From assembly GCF_003977665.1 (NCBI RefSeq), contig NZ_RYYV01000008.1, positions 62,001-126,000 of the forward strand: a DNA stretch of 64,000 nucleotides, read 5' to 3'. The translations under genes and the position numbers were made by a program. Of this stretch, positions 16,837 to 23,882 are shown piece after piece. Source of the stretch: Dyella choica. GTDB taxonomy: Bacteria > Pseudomonadota > Gammaproteobacteria > Xanthomonadales > Rhodanobacteraceae. Under the pieces are notes generated by a model. It was not told the DNA's origin. It worked only from the letters and a program-made list of their open reading frames with translations, and did not search any database. Positions within the stretch are counted from its first letter, which is position 1, and every line of letters starts with the position of its first letter.

Positions 16837-17699
16837 ACGAGCACACTGCCGAAGCTGCGCCGGTCGAGCAGCGCATCGTTTTGTCGCAGCATCTTTCGCT
16901 TACGGCCTTGATCTGGGGCGACGCCGGCGCCCCTCCGCTGTTGGCTTTGCACGGCTGGCTGGACAACGCCGGCAGCTTCGCCCTGCTCGCGCCGAAACTA
17001 GCCAGGCGCTTTCGCGTCATCGCGCTGGAGCTGCCTGGACACGGGCATTCCGGCCATCTTCCCGCCGGCATCAGCTATCACTTCGTCGACTATGTAAGCG
17101 CGGTGCTCAGCGCCGCGGATGCGCTGGGGCTGGAGCGCTATACCCTGCTCGGCCATTCGCTAGGCGCAGGCATCGCCTCGCTTGCCGCTGCGGCCGTTCC
17201 GCAGCGCCTTGAACACCTGTTCCTGATCGAAGGACTGGGTCCGCTCGGCGATGACGGCACGCATACCTTGCGGCGCTTTCGCGATGCTTATGCCGCACCT
17301 GCGTCAAGCGGCAAGTCGCTGCGGGTGTTCGCGAACGTGAACCAGGCAGTCAGCACACGCACGCTGGCCAGCGGCCTGCGCGCGGACCTTGCTCGGCCGA
17401 TCGTGGAGCGTGGACTTGCCGGGATCGCGGGCGGCTACCGCTGGCGCAGCGATCCGCGTCTTACGCGCCCCAGCGCGCTGCGGCTCGCCGAAGAGCAGAT
17501 TCGTGCGCTGCTTGCGGGCATCGAGGCACCTACCTCATTGCTGCTCTCAAGACCAGTCACGCCCTATTTGCCCAGCGCAATGATGCAAGCGCGTGCCCGG
17601 CAGGTACCGAATATCGCCGTGACTCACCTGGACGGGGGGCATCATTTGCATCTGGAGCATCCTGACGTGGTAGCTGCATGGCTGCTCAGCACCTTGTAG
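16833..17699 (+). CDS. Alpha/beta hydrolase
   Basis: This 288-residue protein of the alpha/beta hydrolase fold shows the oxyanion strand LLALHGWLDN, the nucleophile elbow GHSLGAG with Ser109, and a C-terminal catalytic His in GGHHLHLEHP. The HGWLDN start is typical of serine-hydrolase-like proteins near MEST/SERHL in other organisms; the substrate is unknown. The ATG at 16833 overlaps the hemH stop, indicating translational coupling. The stop codon TAG lies within a REP-like hairpin that separates it from the convergent ABC transporter genes. Confidence 0.85.
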   Translation: MNEHTAEAAPVEQRIVLSQHLSLTALIWGDAGAPPLLALHGWLDNAGSFALLAPKLARRFRVIALELPGHGHSGHLPAGISYHFVDYVSAVLSAADALGLERYTLLGHSLGAGIASLAAAAVPQRLEHLFLIEGLGPLGDDGTHTLRRFRDAYAAPASSGKSLRVFANVNQAVSTRTLASGLRADLARPIVERGLAGIAGGYRWRSDPRLTRPSALRLAEEQIRALLAGIEAPTSLLLSRPVTPYLPSAMMQARARQVPNIAVTHLDGGHHLHLEHPDVVAAWLLSTL

Positions 17700-17723
17700 G
17701 CAGGGATGATTATCCCTGCCCAC
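17696..17723. repeat. REP-like single hairpin, copy 2
   Basis: GTAGGCAGGGATGATTATCC continues to CTGCCCAC and forms a hairpin with an 8-bp or longer stem. It is a diverged single unit of the family at 8311. It lies between two converging genes and includes the stop codon of the hydrolase, so it may act as a bidirectional transcript end. Confidence 0.65.
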
Positions 17724-17729
17724 GAAGCC

Positions 17730-18905
17730 TCAGGCTGAAATCGCCAACCGCTCAGACCGATACACCCAAGCCGTCAGCGCCATCGCCAACAGCGCCACCA
17801 CCAGTCCCGTTACAACGCAACTGGACAGTTGCACAGCCGTAACCTGCTCGCCGCGCAACAATTGCATGATGCCGACCTGCTGCCCAAGCAACGGCACGTA
17901 GAACATCCAATCCGCAATCTTCATCGGCGTCACGCTCAACAGCACCGACGGAAAGATCGGCACGATCATCAGCACCGACTGGTACGTCTGCGCCTCCCGA
18001 TAGCTCTTCGCGAAGGCCGATACCAGCGTCTGCAGGCACGCCAGCAGCATCACCAGCGGCAACATCATCAACAGCACCTGCGCGGCGAACGAAATGCCCA
18101 GGTCCATGCGCATGCCTAGCCGTTCGATGGGAATCAGTTTGCCGCAGAAGCCGAATGCGACGACGCAAATCAGCAGGCTGACCAGGGAGAACAGGCAGGT
18201 CGCAGCCAGCTTGCCCAGCAAGATCTTCCAGCGCGGCACCGGATTGGCGAACAGCGGCTCCAGCGACTGCCGTTCTCGCTCGCCGGCGGTGAGATCGATC
18301 GCCAGGTACATGCCGCCCATGAATACCGTGAGCACGAAGAAATACGGCAGCATCCCGAACATCAGTCCGGCACGCGACTGCGGCGTGGACTGGTCTCGCT
18401 CGTCAACCGCCACGGGCGCCATCATGGCGGGTGCAAGGCCGCGCGCCACCAGCCGCATTACGCCCTGGCGCCGGCTGTAGTTTTCCAGCATGCCCTTCAC
18501 GCGCCCAACCGTACTAGCGGTGTCGCTCTGCGAGGAATCGTAGATCAGCTCCACCTGCGAGGCCTGGCCCTTGCGCCAGGCCTCGCCAAATCCTTGCGGA
18601 ATGCGCACGACGACATCGGCGTCGCGGTTGCGGACCGCGCTTTCCGGATCGGCGATGGCCGGTTGCGGCAGCAAGCCCTGCTGCTTGAGCGCATCCATCA
18701 GGTTCGGCGCATATTGCGCGCCGATCACCGGCACCTTGACGGGATGATCGGCCTTGTTCAACTCACGCGTGAGTACCACGTTCATGATCATGATGAAAAT
18801 GACCGGGCCTAGCAGCGGCCCCAGGATCAAGGCGCTCATCATGGTGCGCCGGTCACGCAGGTTTTCCTTCACTTCCTTGAGAAACACCGTCAGCGTGGTT
18901 TTCAT
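17730..18905 (-). CDS. NatB-like ABC-2 type transporter permease
   Basis: This 391-residue permease has one N-terminal membrane helix, a large extracytoplasmic loop of about 130 residues, and about five further helices from residue 185 on. The LTAGERERQSLEPLFANP sequence after the second helix is characteristic of NatB/ABC-2 permeases. In Bacillus NatAB exports sodium, but relatives export other substrates, so the cargo is unknown. It overlaps the NatA-like ATPase gene by four bases and is the last gene of a six-gene minus-strand operon that begins near 22097. Confidence 0.88.
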   Translation of the reverse strand: MKTTLTVFLKEVKENLRDRRTMMSALILGPLLGPVIFIMIMNVVLTRELNKADHPVKVPVIGAQYAPNLMDALKQQGLLPQPAIADPESAVRNRDADVVVRIPQGFGEAWRKGQASQVELIYDSSQSDTASTVGRVKGMLENYSRRQGVMRLVARGLAPAMMAPVAVDERDQSTPQSRAGLMFGMLPYFFVLTVFMGGMYLAIDLTAGERERQSLEPLFANPVPRWKILLGKLAATCLFSLVSLLICVVAFGFCGKLIPIERLGMRMDLGISFAAQVLLMMLPLVMLLACLQTLVSAFAKSYREAQTYQSVLMIVPIFPSVLLSVTPMKIADWMFYVPLLGQQVGIMQLLRGEQVTAVQLSSCVVTGLVVALLAMALTAWVYRSERLAISA

Positions 18906-19636
18906 GCCGCCAGCCCCTCTTCGCTGCCGATGATCTTCACGAAGGCATCCTCCAGATTGGTCTCACCGGTCTGTGCACGCAATGCGTCGGGTGTTGCATC
19001 GGCCACTACGCGGCCATGCGCGATCACCACGATGCGATCGCACAGCGCCGCCACCTCTTGCATGATGTGGCTGGAAAACAGCACGCAGCGACCCTCTTCC
19101 TTCAGCTGCCGCATGAACCGGCGCATGCTGCGCGTCGCCATCACATCGAGGCCGTTGGTGGGCTCATCCAGGATCACATTCCTGGGATCGTGCACCAGCG
19201 CCCGGGCAATCGCCGTCTTGACCCGCTGCCCTTGCGAATAGCCCTCGGTGCGGCGGTCCGCGATGTCCGCCATGTCCAGCGCAGTGATCAACTGCTTGCA
19301 GCGCAACCGGATGAGTGATTCATCCATGCCTTGCAGCCTGGCAAAGTAGTCGATGTTCTCGCGTGCGGTAAGCCGCTTGTACAGACCACGAGCATCGGGC
19401 AGCACGCCGAGCTTGCGACGGACTGCGAGGGCGTCTTTCGCCACATCGATGCCGTCGACCAGCACCTGTCCTTGGTCCGGCTGCATCAGCGTGTACAGCA
19501 TGCGCAACGTGGTGGTTTTGCCGGCGCCGTTGGGACCCAGAAGCCCGGTGATTTCACCATCGCGGGCCGTAAAGCTCACGCCGTCCACAGCTTTCACTTC
19601 TGCGAAATGCTTGTGCAGATCCCTCACTTCGATCAT
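18902..19636 (-). CDS. NatA-like ABC transporter ATP-binding protein
   Basis: This 244-residue ATPase has the Walker A GPNGAGKTTT, a Q-loop region at LGVLPDARGLYKRLTARE, the signature YSQGQRVKTAIA (in place of the more usual LSGGQ), the Walker B NVILDEPTNGLD and the switch His in SSHIMQE. The DARGLY and YSQGQ features fit the NatA sodium-exporter subfamily. The start overlaps the stop of the S33 peptidase gene, and the end overlaps natB, so all three are translated as a unit. Confidence 0.9.
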   Translation of the reverse strand: MIEVRDLHKHFAEVKAVDGVSFTARDGEITGLLGPNGAGKTTTLRMLYTLMQPDQGQVLVDGIDVAKDALAVRRKLGVLPDARGLYKRLTARENIDYFARLQGMDESLIRLRCKQLITALDMADIADRRTEGYSQGQRVKTAIARALVHDPRNVILDEPTNGLDVMATRSMRRFMRQLKEEGRCVLFSSHIMQEVAALCDRIVVIAHGRVVADATPDALRAQTGETNLEDAFVKIIGSEEGLAA

Positions 19637-21198
19637 GGCGAAGCTCCGTTGAAATCGATGAACGCCGGCGTCCCCCCCAGCTTGTCCAGGCAGCTGGCGT
19701 CGAGCGCCTTGGGATCGGGTTGGTCAATGAACCTGCCGAGCAATTGCGGCATGCAGCCGCGGCCAAGCAGGGAATGTCCCTGCCCCATGAAGACCAGTTG
19801 CCGCGCATTCGACAAACCGGGCAGGATTAGCTTGCCATAGCGTGGCGGCGTGACCGGGTCCAGTTCGCCGGAAAGCATCAGGGTCGGCTTGTTGCTCTTC
19901 AGCGCCGCGTGGAAATCGTCCGGGCGCGCGCCATGCGGCCAGATCTCGCATTGCGCCTTGATCGCATCGATCAGATGATTGCCCAGGATGGTGTTCTGGT
20001 CTTGCGGACGCGGCGCAAGCAAGTCGGCATCCTCGCTACAGATCACGCTCATGGACATGCCGTTGTTCATGTCCCCGCTGAGATCGCCGCTGAGGATCTT
20101 GGCCTGCCCCAGCAAGGGGCCAACGTCGCCATGCGCCGCGGCGTTGATCGACAGCGGCAGCAGCGCCGCCGTTTCCGGCTCGTACGCGAACATGCGCACC
20201 ACGCTGGCGAGCGCAAACTCGCTCAAGGGGCGCTCCACGGTCTGGTAGGTTTCCGGATCGCGAAAGCTGACCTTGTGCGGATTCGCTCGCAAGGCATCGC
20301 GCAGCTGATACAACGTCTGCATTGAATCGCCGAAACGCTGCTTGCAGGCGGCCGCTGCCATGCAGCTGGCAAAATTCTTCTTCAGCGCGTCGTCGAGGTC
20401 GGTGGCGAAGTCCTCGCCCAGCACCGCCTGGTTCGGCACGACCGAATCGAGCACGACACTGCGCACGCTACCGGGATAATGCTTGAGAAAATGCTGCGCC
20501 ATGCGTGTGCCGTACGACACGCCGACCAGGTCCAACGGGGGCGACCCCAGCGCCCTGCGCACATCTTCCAGATCCTGCACGGCGATGGTGGTGGTGTAGT
20601 AGCGCGGATCGGCCTTTTGCTTTACTTCGTTCAAGCACGCGGCGACGTCCTTGCGGATCTTGTCGAGGTCGAGCGTCAGCGCATTCTGGTCGGACGCTTG
20701 CTCCGCAGTCTTGCAGCTCAACGGATTAGAGCCACCGGTGCCGCGCTGATCCAGCAACAGCAAGTCGTGATGCTTGCGCACTTCGGCAAACGCGGGCGCC
20801 TCCAGCACCCAAGCCTCGGTTGCCGCTTCGCCGGGACCGCCTGCGAGCAGCGTCACCACGTCCGGCTCTGGCACTTGCGCGTCGCTGCGCACGATCGCGA
20901 GCTTCAGACCGATGCGCCGACCATGCGGATCATCACGATTTTCCGGCACTTCAAACCTGGTGCACCACGCCTGCGCTCGCGCACCGCTACCGGGGCGCGC
21001 CAGTTCGCACGGCGTAAATGTAAGTGATCCACGCCGCCAAGGACGCACGGGCTGGGACGGTTGCTTGGCTTGGACGGGTGCCACATCCGCATTTGTGGTG
21101 CCCGACTTCTCAGCACCATGCCAATGTTGGTACGCCAGAACGCCCAACACGATCACCACAGCGGTCACGCGCAAAACGGTTCTTGCCTTCAAGGCCAT
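19633..21198 (-). CDS. Membrane-anchored S33-family peptidase (TAP-like alpha/beta hydrolase)
   Basis: This 521-residue protein starts with an uncleaved-looking membrane anchor (about residues 6-22). The alpha/beta hydrolase domain follows: oxyanion region TLLAGGPGEAA, LLLLDQRGTGGSNPL, the nucleophile GVSYGTRMA with Ser at about 228, and the catalytic Asp and His in SGELDPVTPP and GQGHSLLG. The last part matches the TAP C-terminal domain of tripeptidyl aminopeptidases. It should act in the periplasm on short peptides. The ATG at 21198 has a strong AAGGAG site that overlaps the regulator gene's stop. It is coupled to the NatA-like ATPase gene. Confidence 0.87.
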   Translation of the reverse strand: MALKARTVLRVTAVVIVLGVLAYQHWHGAEKSGTTNADVAPVQAKQPSQPVRPWRRGSLTFTPCELARPGSGARAQAWCTRFEVPENRDDPHGRRIGLKLAIVRSDAQVPEPDVVTLLAGGPGEAATEAWVLEAPAFAEVRKHHDLLLLDQRGTGGSNPLSCKTAEQASDQNALTLDLDKIRKDVAACLNEVKQKADPRYYTTTIAVQDLEDVRRALGSPPLDLVGVSYGTRMAQHFLKHYPGSVRSVVLDSVVPNQAVLGEDFATDLDDALKKNFASCMAAAACKQRFGDSMQTLYQLRDALRANPHKVSFRDPETYQTVERPLSEFALASVVRMFAYEPETAALLPLSINAAAHGDVGPLLGQAKILSGDLSGDMNNGMSMSVICSEDADLLAPRPQDQNTILGNHLIDAIKAQCEIWPHGARPDDFHAALKSNKPTLMLSGELDPVTPPRYGKLILPGLSNARQLVFMGQGHSLLGRGCMPQLLGRFIDQPDPKALDASCLDKLGGTPAFIDFNGASP

Positions 21199-21205
21199 GG
21201 CTCCT

Positions 21206-21403
21206 TCACTCCTCCCCAGGCACAAAAATCATTTCGATCGGCATGCCGAACAGGCGTGCGATCTTGAACGCCAACGGCAGGCTCGGATCGTATTTTCCGG
21301 TCTCGATAGCGTTGACGGTTTGCCGCGACACATCCAGTTTTTGCGCAAGTTCGGCTTGCGACCAGCCGCGCTCGCTGCGCAAGTCACGCACAGAGTTGTT
21401 CAT
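21206..21403 (-). CDS. Small XRE-family helix-turn-helix regulator
   Basis: This 65-residue protein consists almost entirely of a Cro/CI-type HTH: RSERGWSQAELAQKLDVSRQ followed by TVNAIETGKYDPSLPLAFKIA. Such minimal XRE proteins are commonly coded beside a small membrane protein, as here. No ribosome binding site is seen; its ATG lies five bases after the membrane protein's stop, so translation is probably coupled. It is the best candidate to bind the two palindromic operators at 22114-22175 and to control its own operon. Confidence 0.92.
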   Translation of the reverse strand: MNNSVRDLRSERGWSQAELAQKLDVSRQTVNAIETGKYDPSLPLAFKIARLFGMPIEMIFVPGEE

Positions 21404-21408
21404 GCGAC

Positions 21409-22011
21409 TTATTCACGACGGTATTTGCGCTTATACGCATGCATGGCAATGAACACGAGGCCTCCGACGACGAATCCCCCGCCTGTTCCATACACGAATC
21501 CCAACTGGCGTTCACCCGTATGCCCCTTAAGCAACGCGGCAGCAAGAATCAGAACGACACCAAACAATACGAGCAGCATGAACGGCTTGATGCTGAGTTC
21601 TTCTTCGCACTGCATGCTTCCTCCATAACTGCGCATCAGCCTCCAGCGGACCAGGCCGTAGCAGAACACCACCGCTGGATACACCAGCAGCAGGCTTGAT
21701 CCATCCAGCTTCACCACGCCGGCGGTGGCCAGAAAACCCGCAACGAAGGTCAGCGCGCTCACCACCGCTGTCGCCGTGCTTAGCGCAACCAAATGGGTAT
21801 GGCGTTCGAACTCATCGCTGTTGCGGATGAGCCGCGCCATTTGGGCGATGACATAGAGCACCGGCGCAATCGGCGCCATGGTCAGCAGAACCTTGAGCGG
21901 CAAGCTGGCTGTTTTGGCCACCAGCGGCCAGACGAGCAACATGAAAGCGGTATAGATCGCCATCGCGACCACTACCCGCAACTGGTATTGCTTCATTGAA
22001 AAGCGCGGCAT
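21409..22011 (-). CDS. Four- to six-helix membrane protein paired with the XRE regulator
   Basis: This 200-residue membrane protein of unknown function has hydrophobic segments at about residues 13-30, 36-54, 75-95, 101-120, 140-160 and 170-190. Charged motifs RNSDEFERHTHL and RSYGGSMQCEEE lie between helices and face the cytoplasm by the positive-inside rule. The ATG at 22011 follows GAGGG. The family is recurrently found immediately upstream of small XRE regulators; its role, perhaps sensing or holding the regulator at the membrane, is not known. A 24-codon leader reading frame precedes it. Confidence 0.8.
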   Translation of the reverse strand: MPRFSMKQYQLRVVVAMAIYTAFMLLVWPLVAKTASLPLKVLLTMAPIAPVLYVIAQMARLIRNSDEFERHTHLVALSTATAVVSALTFVAGFLATAGVVKLDGSSLLLVYPAVVFCYGLVRWRLMRSYGGSMQCEEELSIKPFMLLVLFGVVLILAAALLKGHTGERQLGFVYGTGGGFVVGGLVFIAMHAYKRKYRRE

Positions 22012-22022
22012 GGCCTGAACCC

Positions 22023-22097
22023 TCAAGCTGCCCAGGAGAACGGCCGGTCGTGCAAGACGGCCTTGTGGTCGGCACGGGTCTTGCTCCGCTGGCTCAT
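22023..22097 (-). CDS. 24-residue leader peptide (putative)
   Basis: A short reading frame starts at the ATG at 22097 with a good GGGGAG site at proper spacing. It encodes a basic peptide beginning MSQRSKTRADHKAV and ending FSWAA. It is the first reading frame after the predicted transcription start, and its stop lies in the ribosome binding site of the membrane protein gene, so its translation could influence that start. No similarity is recognised. Because it is so short it could be chance, but the strong start site argues for translation. Confidence 0.5.
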   Translation of the reverse strand: MSQRSKTRADHKAVLHDRPFSWAA

Positions 22098-22113
22098 CGT
22101 TACTCCCCGGTGA

Positions 22114-22131
22114 TGTAAAGCGTGCTTGACA
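22114..22131. promoter_or_regulatory. Operator O1 of the XRE operon
   Basis: TGTAAAGCGTGCTTGACA is an imperfect palindrome; the ideal form TGTAAAGCATGCTTTACA is fully symmetric. It covers the predicted transcription start on the minus strand. A second copy lies 44 bases away. Confidence 0.75.
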
Positions 22132-22134
22132 TAA

Positions 22135-22163
22135 AGACTACGCAGCCCGTGGCTTTGTGTCAA
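22135..22163 (-). promoter_or_regulatory. Predicted sigma-70 promoter of the XRE operon
   Basis: On the minus strand a perfect -35 TTGACA (22163-22158) is followed, after 17 bases, by a fair -10 TAGTCT (22140-22135). The expected start near 22127 falls in operator O1, while the -35 lies in operator O2. It drives leftward transcription toward the leader peptide at 22097. Confidence 0.6.
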
Positions 22164-22175
22164 GCATGCTTTACA
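22158..22175. promoter_or_regulatory. Operator O2 of the XRE operon
   Basis: TGTCAAGCATGCTTTACA differs from the symmetric ideal at one position and contains the perfect 10-bp palindrome AAGCATGCTT. It overlaps the -35 box. Together with O1 the centres are 44 bases apart, close to four helical turns, so bound dimers would lie on the same DNA face. Confidence 0.75.
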
Positions 22176-22496
22176 AGATGGCGGCTTGAGCATGTGACTC
22201 GCGCGATGCACTGACGTTGCACGTCACATTTTGACGGGACCCCGCCCAGTCGGGAGAAACAGTTCACACTTTTTCCCGACATATGTAGGGGAAAGTTTTC
22301 TAGGCGTGTAAGCCATGTATAGGAAATAGGCCAGATTTCCCTGACAATGTGATGGGGGTCACGCTTTGGCCTGAATGTTGCTCACTCGCCTCGCAAGGCG
22401 TGGGCCTGCCCGTGAGGGGGCGGGAAAACGCCGGCCCACTGCAAGCGCTTTACCGAAAGCCCCGTAATTCACCTACCCGTTAACCAGGGAATCCGC
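22176..22496. other. Intergenic region before the fimbrial operon
   Basis: This gap carries no gene that I can support. Besides the CRP-like site at 22348-22363 it has a small hairpin CGCCTCGCAAGGCG near 22388 and a T/A-richer stretch (about 22260-22345) where the fimbrial promoter probably lies. No clear -35/-10 pair could be fixed by eye. Confidence 0.5.
22348..22363. promoter_or_regulatory. CRP/Clp-type binding site upstream of the pilin gene
   Basis: TGTGA-N6-TCACG matches the CRP consensus TGTGA-N6-TCACA with one mismatch. Xanthomonads use the CRP homologue Clp, known there as a regulator of surface and virulence functions and sensitive to c-di-GMP. The site lies 134 bases before the pilin start, so activation or repression are both possible. 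Confidence 0.6.
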
Positions 22497-23048
22497 ATGA
22501 AGAAGATCGCTTTGTCCGCTGCCCTCGCCGCCACATTCGGTGCGGCAGCATTGTTCTCCACCTCGGTGGCTGCTGCCGACGGCACCATCACGATCACTGG
22601 CAAGGTGGTCGCCAACACCTGCACGTTTAGCGTAAACGGCGGCAGCGCCAGCAACACCGTCCAACTGCCCGTGGTGTTCACCACTGCCTTGGCATCGTCA
22701 GGCGCAGTCGCCGGCAATACCCCGTTCAACATCAAGGTAAGCGGTTGCGATCCGAACCTCACCAGCGTGCAAGAACAGTTCGGCGGCAGCAACATCAATG
22801 CTACCGATGGCAACCTCAAGAATATCGCTACCGCCTCGGCTCCGCAGACGGTCGCCGGCAATGTCGAAGTGCAGCTGCTTAGCGGCACCGGTACGGTCAT
22901 CAACCTCAACACCAACACCAACTCGCCGGTGGGAACTCTCTCCAGTGGCGGCGTTACGTTGAACTACCAGGCACAGTACTACGCCACCGCCGCCGCGACG
23001 GCCGGCCTGGTCAGCACGACCGTTACGTACACCACGCAGTATCAATAA
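22497..23048 (+). CDS. Fimbrial major subunit-like pilin
   Basis: This 183-residue secreted pilin of the chaperone-usher class has a signal peptide ending VAAA, and then DGTITITGKVVANTCTF, the conserved N-terminal beta strand with the first cysteine. The second Cys is in VSGCDP, and the C-terminus ends in the chaperone-recognition strand with penultimate aromatic (VTYTTQYQ). Subunits of this type polymerise by donor-strand exchange. The start has AGGGA at good spacing. It is the first gene of the operon with chaperone, usher and adhesin, so it is probably the main shaft subunit. Confidence 0.9.
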   Translation: MKKIALSAALAATFGAAALFSTSVAAADGTITITGKVVANTCTFSVNGGSASNTVQLPVVFTTALASSGAVAGNTPFNIKVSGCDPNLTSVQEQFGGSNINATDGNLKNIATASAPQTVAGNVEVQLLSGTGTVINLNTNTNSPVGTLSSGGVTLNYQAQYYATAAATAGLVSTTVTYTTQYQ

Positions 23049-23138
23049 GTCGCAGAACGGACACGCTGCGGCGCGCCACGGCAGCCGCAGCGTTGTTCGC
23101 GCTTGTCCCGCCATTCGTTACTCCCTGAGAACCCATCC

Positions 23139-23882
23139 ATGAATGCCTTCAACCGCGCCGTCCGCGTGGGACTGCTGACCATGTGCCTTTTTACCGGTAC
23201 CGCGAATGCCAGCGTTCTGATCGCCGGGACGCGCGTGGTGTTCCCCGCCCAGGATGGTGAAGTCACGGTGCGGCTGACCAACGACAACTCCCATCCGGCT
23301 TTGGTCGAAGCGTGGATCGACAGCGGCGACCCGAAGTCGACGCCGGACAAGGTCAATGTACCGTTTCTGATCACCCCGCCACTTTTCCGCATGGAGGCGT
23401 ACAAGGACCAGAACCTGCGCATCATTTCCACGCCGGCACAGCTGCCCAGCGATCGTGAGTCGTTGTTCTGGCTCAACGTACTGGAAATCCCGCCCAAGCC
23501 CAGCACGGAAGAAGCGGCTGGCAAAAACCTGTTGCAGTTCGCGATCCGCTCGCGCCTCAAGCTCTTCTATCGTCCCGTGCATCTACCCGGCAATGCACAG
23601 ACGGCACCTGGACAAGTGACTTGGCAGGCGGTCGCCGATGGCCAGGGCTATGCACTGGAAGTGCGCAATCCCACGCCGTACCACGTCACCATCGTCAAGT
23701 CATCACTGGACGTCAGCGGCAAGTCGTATAGCGCAGACGCGGGCATGGTCGATCCGTTCGGCTCGCTGCGCCTTAAGGTGAAAGGGTTGACGGCGGCGCC
23801 GGTAGCGGGCACCCCCGTCGCCTATGACATCGTCAACGACTACGGCGCGACGGCAACCTTCAAGGGCAGCGTCTCGCCGTGA
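23139..23882 (+). CDS. Periplasmic fimbrial chaperone (PapD family)
   Basis: This 247-residue protein has a signal peptide ending ANAS. The PapD-like chaperone begins with SVLIAGTRVVFPAQDGEVTV and contains the conserved pattern SLFWLNVLEIPPKP and the FAIRSRLKLFYRP strand that carries the pilin-binding Arg/Lys. It stabilises pilin subunits until they reach the usher. The start at 23139 is preferred over upstream in-frame codons because the signal peptide begins there. The stop overlaps the GTG start of the usher gene. Confidence 0.93.
   Translation: MNAFNRAVRVGLLTMCLFTGTANASVLIAGTRVVFPAQDGEVTVRLTNDNSHPALVEAWIDSGDPKSTPDKVNVPFLITPPLFRMEAYKDQNLRIISTPAQLPSDRESLFWLNVLEIPPKPSTEEAAGKNLLQFAIRSRLKLFYRPVHLPGNAQTAPGQVTWQAVADGQGYALEVRNPTPYHVTIVKSSLDVSGKSYSADAGMVDPFGSLRLKVKGLTAAPVAGTPVAYDIVNDYGATATFKGSVSP

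Noticed and set aside
22126..22154. A plus-strand promoter using TTGACA at 22126-22131
   Set aside because: No -10 at 16-18 bases; the TTGACA is part of operator O1, and the minus-strand promoter is better.
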